Shown here: piece after piece, positions 5,737-8,226 of the stretch
Numbering within the stretch: position 1 is the first letter of the stretch
How the letters are laid out: each line of letters begins with the position of its first letter
Source: Candidatus Gerdarchaeota archaeon
GTDB taxonomy: Archaea > Asgardarchaeota > Heimdallarchaeia > JABLTI01
Length of the DNA: 8,226 nt
Assembly (NCBI GenBank): GCA_016839405.1
Contig: JAEOUJ010000331.1
Span: 1-8,226 of the forward strand
Reading direction: 5' to 3'
The notes under the pieces: model-generated
What the model was told of the DNA's origin: nothing
What the model saw: only the letters and a program-made list of their open reading frames with translations
Database searches by the model: none
Program-made: the position numbers and the translations under genes

Positions 5737-7533
5737 ATGAAATGGACATTAAATGATAGTAAATTAATCTATGGTGTAGCGCAAAAAGATATGAAAAATT
5801 TAGATATTACAAAAGATGGGAAATTAGAATTAGTTCTAAACAATCAACATATTACATTTGAAGAAATAATAAAGCAATTTAAAGAAAAAACAAAGTATCA
5901 TGATTCTTCTTTTGCTATAAGATTACCTCAATTAATAACAGATCAATTAAAGAAATTATTATCAGCTTTTAGAGAATCAATAATCAAATATAATTATAAA
6001 GGAATTTATTATCCGATTTATCCTATTAAAGTGAATCATTCCCCATTTATTATTGAAACAATCATAAAATCTCATACTAATTATGGATTTGAATCTGGTA
6101 CGAAATCTGAATTTGTTTTAATACAACAGGTACTTAAAAATGAAAAACATCGTCTAATAATGTGTAATGGAGCTAAAGATAGGGAATATCTAAAAGCAAT
6201 TAGAGATGCTGTAAAAAAAGGACATAAGGTTTGTATTTCTATCGAATCTGTTCAAGAATTAAAAGATACACTTGAAATTCTTCCTCGAGAGAATTATCAG
6301 TTAGCTTTTAGAATTAAACCATATGTTACTTTACATGGCCATTGGGGAGCATCAAGTAGCAGACATTCAAAATTTGGATTATCAATTGATGAATTAATTC
6401 AAGTAATTTGGTTACTTAAGGAAGAAAAAGCAAATCATCTACTGACAATGTTACATGCCCATCCTGGTTCACAAATCACTAGTTTAGATGATTTTGAAGG
6501 ATTTGCTAAATATATGTCTAAGATTTTCAAATTAATTTACAATTATGGTATGGATAATTTGAAAATAATTAATTTTGGTGGGGGATTACCAATTGATTAT
6601 GATAATCGACTTGAAGAAGACTTTATGGAAAGGTATGCAGATATATTTGTAAAAACACTTTCAGAAGAATTAGCTGATTTTCTACCAACAATAATGACAG
6701 AATCTGGTCGAGCTATCACATCATTATGTACAATTGTTGTAGTAAAAACCATTGATAAATATGCTGTGTTTTCATCAGGTTATCGTGATAAGGTTATATT
6801 AGTTGCATACACCGATGAAACTAGAAAAATGAAAGAACCAAAATCAGCAGGAGAAGTATTAGAAAATTGGAAAAAATGGGAAACAACCAAACGTGATTTT
6901 ATTACTATAACTGAAATGGCTGATTACGAATTTGTTACATATGAATATAAAGTAAAGCTTCGCAAGATGTTCTTTTCATTTGATGATTACATAAAATATC
7001 TTGATGATGATTGGACTAAATCATTATTAAAACCAGAGCATACTATTCAAGGTAATTTCTCAGTTTTCAATTCAATCTGTGATTTAGTTCTAGTAAAGCA
7101 ATATTTTCCTGTCATACCAATTAACAATTTACATTTACAACCAGAATCAATTGTTAGATTATTTGATATTACTTGTGATTCAGATGGTGAAGTAGCTGTT
7201 TTTAATCCTCCAATTCATGAAAAAATATTGTCTACAAAAGATCACTATCAATTAACATTTCCAAAACCAACTACATTAGGTGGATTTCCTGTAGGGAATT
7301 TAAAATCCTTAGCTAATAGTTATGTAGTAATTCCATTAACTGGAGCATATCAGGATATAGTTGAATTTGATCATAATTTATTGGGTGATTTACCTGACTT
7401 ATTAATTGTATTAGATGAGGAAGAATGGGTGATACAACTATTGAATGGAGCTCAAACTATAGGTAACATTTTAGCTGATATTGGTTTCGAATGTCTAGAT
7501 GAAGATGATCCATATTATGATTTTAATGAATAG
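5737..7533 (+). CDS. speA: PLP-dependent arginine decarboxylase, SpeA family (598 aa)
   Basis: The enzyme should convert arginine to agmatine and CO2, the entry step of agmatine-derived polyamine synthesis, in the cytoplasm. It is a fold-type III (alanine-racemase-like) PLP enzyme. Landmarks are YPIKVN with the PLP lysine K98, GFESGTKSE (117-125) and CNGAKDREY (143-151). Further on come SRHSKFGLS (208-216), HAHPGSQ (240-246), the phosphate-binding FGGG (280-283), ESGR (322-325), and CDSDG (480-484) with the catalytic cysteine C480. A C-terminal segment with GAYQD and HNLLGD (536-550) also matches SpeA. The DREY, SKFGLS and CDSDG motifs separate it from diaminopimelate and ornithine decarboxylases. 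At 598 residues it is somewhat shorter than typical bacterial SpeA (about 630-660), with no key motif missing. It follows the receptor operon after a 40-bp gap holding a hairpin and T-run, so it may be a separate unit. SpeA is uncommon in archaea, where pyruvoyl enzymes usually do this step, so transfer from bacteria is plausible. Confidence 0.93.
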   Translation: MKWTLNDSKLIYGVAQKDMKNLDITKDGKLELVLNNQHITFEEIIKQFKEKTKYHDSSFAIRLPQLITDQLKKLLSAFRESIIKYNYKGIYYPIYPIKVNHSPFIIETIIKSHTNYGFESGTKSEFVLIQQVLKNEKHRLIMCNGAKDREYLKAIRDAVKKGHKVCISIESVQELKDTLEILPRENYQLAFRIKPYVTLHGHWGASSSRHSKFGLSIDELIQVIWLLKEEKANHLLTMLHAHPGSQITSLDDFEGFAKYMSKIFKLIYNYGMDNLKIINFGGGLPIDYDNRLEEDFMERYADIFVKTLSEELADFLPTIMTESGRAITSLCTIVVVKTIDKYAVFSSGYRDKVILVAYTDETRKMKEPKSAGEVLENWKKWETTKRDFITITEMADYEFVTYEYKVKLRKMFFSFDDYIKYLDDDWTKSLLKPEHTIQGNFSVFNSICDLVLVKQYFPVIPINNLHLQPESIVRLFDITCDSDGEVAVFNPPIHEKILSTKDHYQLTFPKPTTLGGFPVGNLKSLANSYVVIPLTGAYQDIVEFDHNLLGDLPDLLIVLDEEEWVIQLLNGAQTIGNILADIGFECLDEDDPYYDFNE

Positions 7534-7545
7534 ATTATTATCATA

Positions 7546-7556
7546 TTTCCTTTTTT
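7546..7556 (+). terminator. T-rich stretch after the arginine decarboxylase
   Basis: TTTCCTTTTTT begins 13 bases after the TAG stop. No convincing stem precedes it. Pyrimidine and T-rich tracts of this kind are typical archaeal transcription end signals, and the new TATA box just downstream fits a transcript boundary here. Confidence 0.4.
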
Positions 7557-7557
7557 A

Positions 7558-7573
7558 CGAAATACTATAAATT
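7558..7573 (+). promoter_or_regulatory. Candidate BRE/TATA promoter of the second decarboxylase
   Basis: CGAAAT (7558-7563), purine-rich like a BRE, is followed two bases later by TATAAATT (7566-7573). Transcription would begin near 7595, leaving a leader of about 25 bases that includes AGGAG at 7607. This placement is consistent with an archaeal promoter separate from that of the arginine decarboxylase gene. Confidence 0.45.
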
Positions 7574-7606
7574 GAAAACTTTAGATTATTATTTATAGCA
7601 AATATT

Positions 7607-7611
7607 AGGAG
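7607..7611 (+). promoter_or_regulatory. Ribosome binding site deciding a GTG start
   Basis: AGGAG lies 10 bases before the GTG at 7622. It supports this codon, because the overlapping ATG at 7620 runs directly into TGA and the next in-frame ATG is 18 codons further on, without a similar site. The spacing and A/T-rich spacer resemble those before the arginine decarboxylase. Confidence 0.55.
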
Positions 7612-7621
7612 TTAAATTGAT

Positions 7622-8226
7622 GTGACAAATGATGATTTATTTCGTAGATTTGGTTTTAATCTTGAATTTGATAAAATGGATTTAAACAAAATTGCAGAAC
7701 GCTATGGCACACCAATTTATCTTTTTAGTAAAAGGAAACTAATAGAAAATATCAATGAAATAAAACAGAGGTTTAAGAAATATTGGCCCGACATAACATT
7801 GGCTTATTCTCTTAAAAATAATCCCTTGAATGAAATACTAAATATTATAGCAGAAAATATTGATCATTTTGAAGTTTCTTCATTAGCAGAAATTAGTAAA
7901 TTACAACAATTGGTTAGAAGAAGAAAAGAACAAAAAAACATAATTTTGACAAACATTTACAAATCTGAAAAATTATTATCAAAAACTTTTGAGTCAAATG
8001 ATCATTCTAAGCAATCACTTTGTACTGTATATGCAATAGATTCTTATCAAGATTTTAAAAATATAGAAAAAATGGCAAAGAATCAAAACGAAAAAATACG
8101 AGTTTTAATTAGAGTTAATCCAGGTATTGAAATGGATGATTTAAAATCTCCATTTGCTTCAGCTCATTTATCAGCAAAATGTGCTTCAATCATCAATGAT
8201 ATAGAAGAAATAAAACAATTAAGTAA
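7622..8226 (+). CDS. Fold-type III PLP decarboxylase, LysA/ODC superfamily (3'-truncated by window)
   Basis: The visible 201 residues, starting at GTG 7622, match the N-terminal part of the diaminopimelate/ornithine decarboxylase barrel. RYGTPIYLF (28-36) is the usual opening. AYSLKNNP (61-68) carries the PLP lysine K65. FEVSSLAEISKL (83-94) corresponds to the FDV.S..E segment, and RVNPG (164-168) is the next conserved strand. The spot where LysA proteins normally read SKFG appears here as SAKCAS (184-189), so the substrate pocket may differ. The catalytic C-terminal half lies outside the window, so diaminopimelate, ornithine, lysine and a related acid are all possible substrates. LysA (lysine synthesis) is the default guess because of the TPIY opening. 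The gene lies 88 bp downstream of the arginine decarboxylase with its own probable promoter. An in-frame TAA ten bases upstream of the GTG rules out a longer N-terminus using the common start codons. Confidence 0.8.
   Translation, partial: MTNDDLFRRFGFNLEFDKMDLNKIAERYGTPIYLFSKRKLIENINEIKQRFKKYWPDITLAYSLKNNPLNEILNIIAENIDHFEVSSLAEISKLQQLVRRRKEQKNIILTNIYKSEKLLSKTFESNDHSKQSLCTVYAIDSYQDFKNIEKMAKNQNEKIRVLIRVNPGIEMDDLKSPFASAHLSAKCASIINDIEEIKQLS

Noticed and set aside
7620..7625. An ATG start for the second decarboxylase overlapping the GTG.
   Set aside because: ATG at 7620 is out of frame and is followed immediately by TGA.
1..8226. A CRISPR array, tRNA or rRNA gene, or insertion sequence.
   Set aside because: No regularly spaced repeats, cloverleaf signatures, transposase motifs or terminal inverted repeats were seen on either strand.

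Overview
This is an A+T-rich window with dense, short-gapped genes. It most likely comes from an archaeon. The reasons are a tandem AbrB-type DNA-binding protein, TATA/BRE-like elements placed where archaeal promoters should be, T-rich stretches after genes, and Shine-Dalgarno leaders of the GGTG/AGGAG type. An Asgard-type lineage would fit the eukaryote-like parts list (40-residue TPRs, a MIDAS-bearing VWA domain, Cache receptors), but this is only an impression from the sequence. A bacterial source is not excluded, because the arginine decarboxylase is of the bacterial SpeA class.

Layout. Positions 1-915 on the minus strand hold the first 305 codons of an HD-domain protein whose 3' end lies outside the window. 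A 195-bp divergent spacer (916-1110) contains a good TATA box, overlapped by a 17-bp palindrome that could be an operator. Three tightly packed plus-strand genes follow: a small protein with two AbrB/SpoVT swapped-hairpin repeats (1111-1476), a 909-residue membrane receptor with the order TM, extracellular Cache, TM, HAMP, TPRs, VWA (1477-4206), and a 492-residue Cache-TM-HAMP receptor with no output domain (4218-5696). The first two genes touch (TGA then ATG), and the next gap is 11 bp. A hairpin with a T8 run closes this group. It is followed by a full-length PLP-dependent arginine decarboxylase of the SpeA family (5737-7533). After an 88-bp gap with a T-rich terminator and a TATA box, the window ends in a second fold-type III PLP decarboxylase of the LysA/ornithine decarboxylase superfamily (7622 onward, cut by the window end).

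How the parts may work together. The AbrB-like protein and the two receptors look like one transcription unit. One receptor carries a cytoplasmic TPR-VWA output and the other has only the sensory and HAMP parts, so the two could pair through their HAMP helices. Both Cache domains keep the W-Y / Y / D positions of amino-acid-sensing dCache pockets but lack the arginine that holds the ligand carboxylate. Next to an agmatine-forming enzyme, this suggests an amine-type ligand as a testable idea, not a conclusion. No RNA genes, insertion sequences or CRISPR arrays were seen, and no gene-free stretch exceeds 195 bp.
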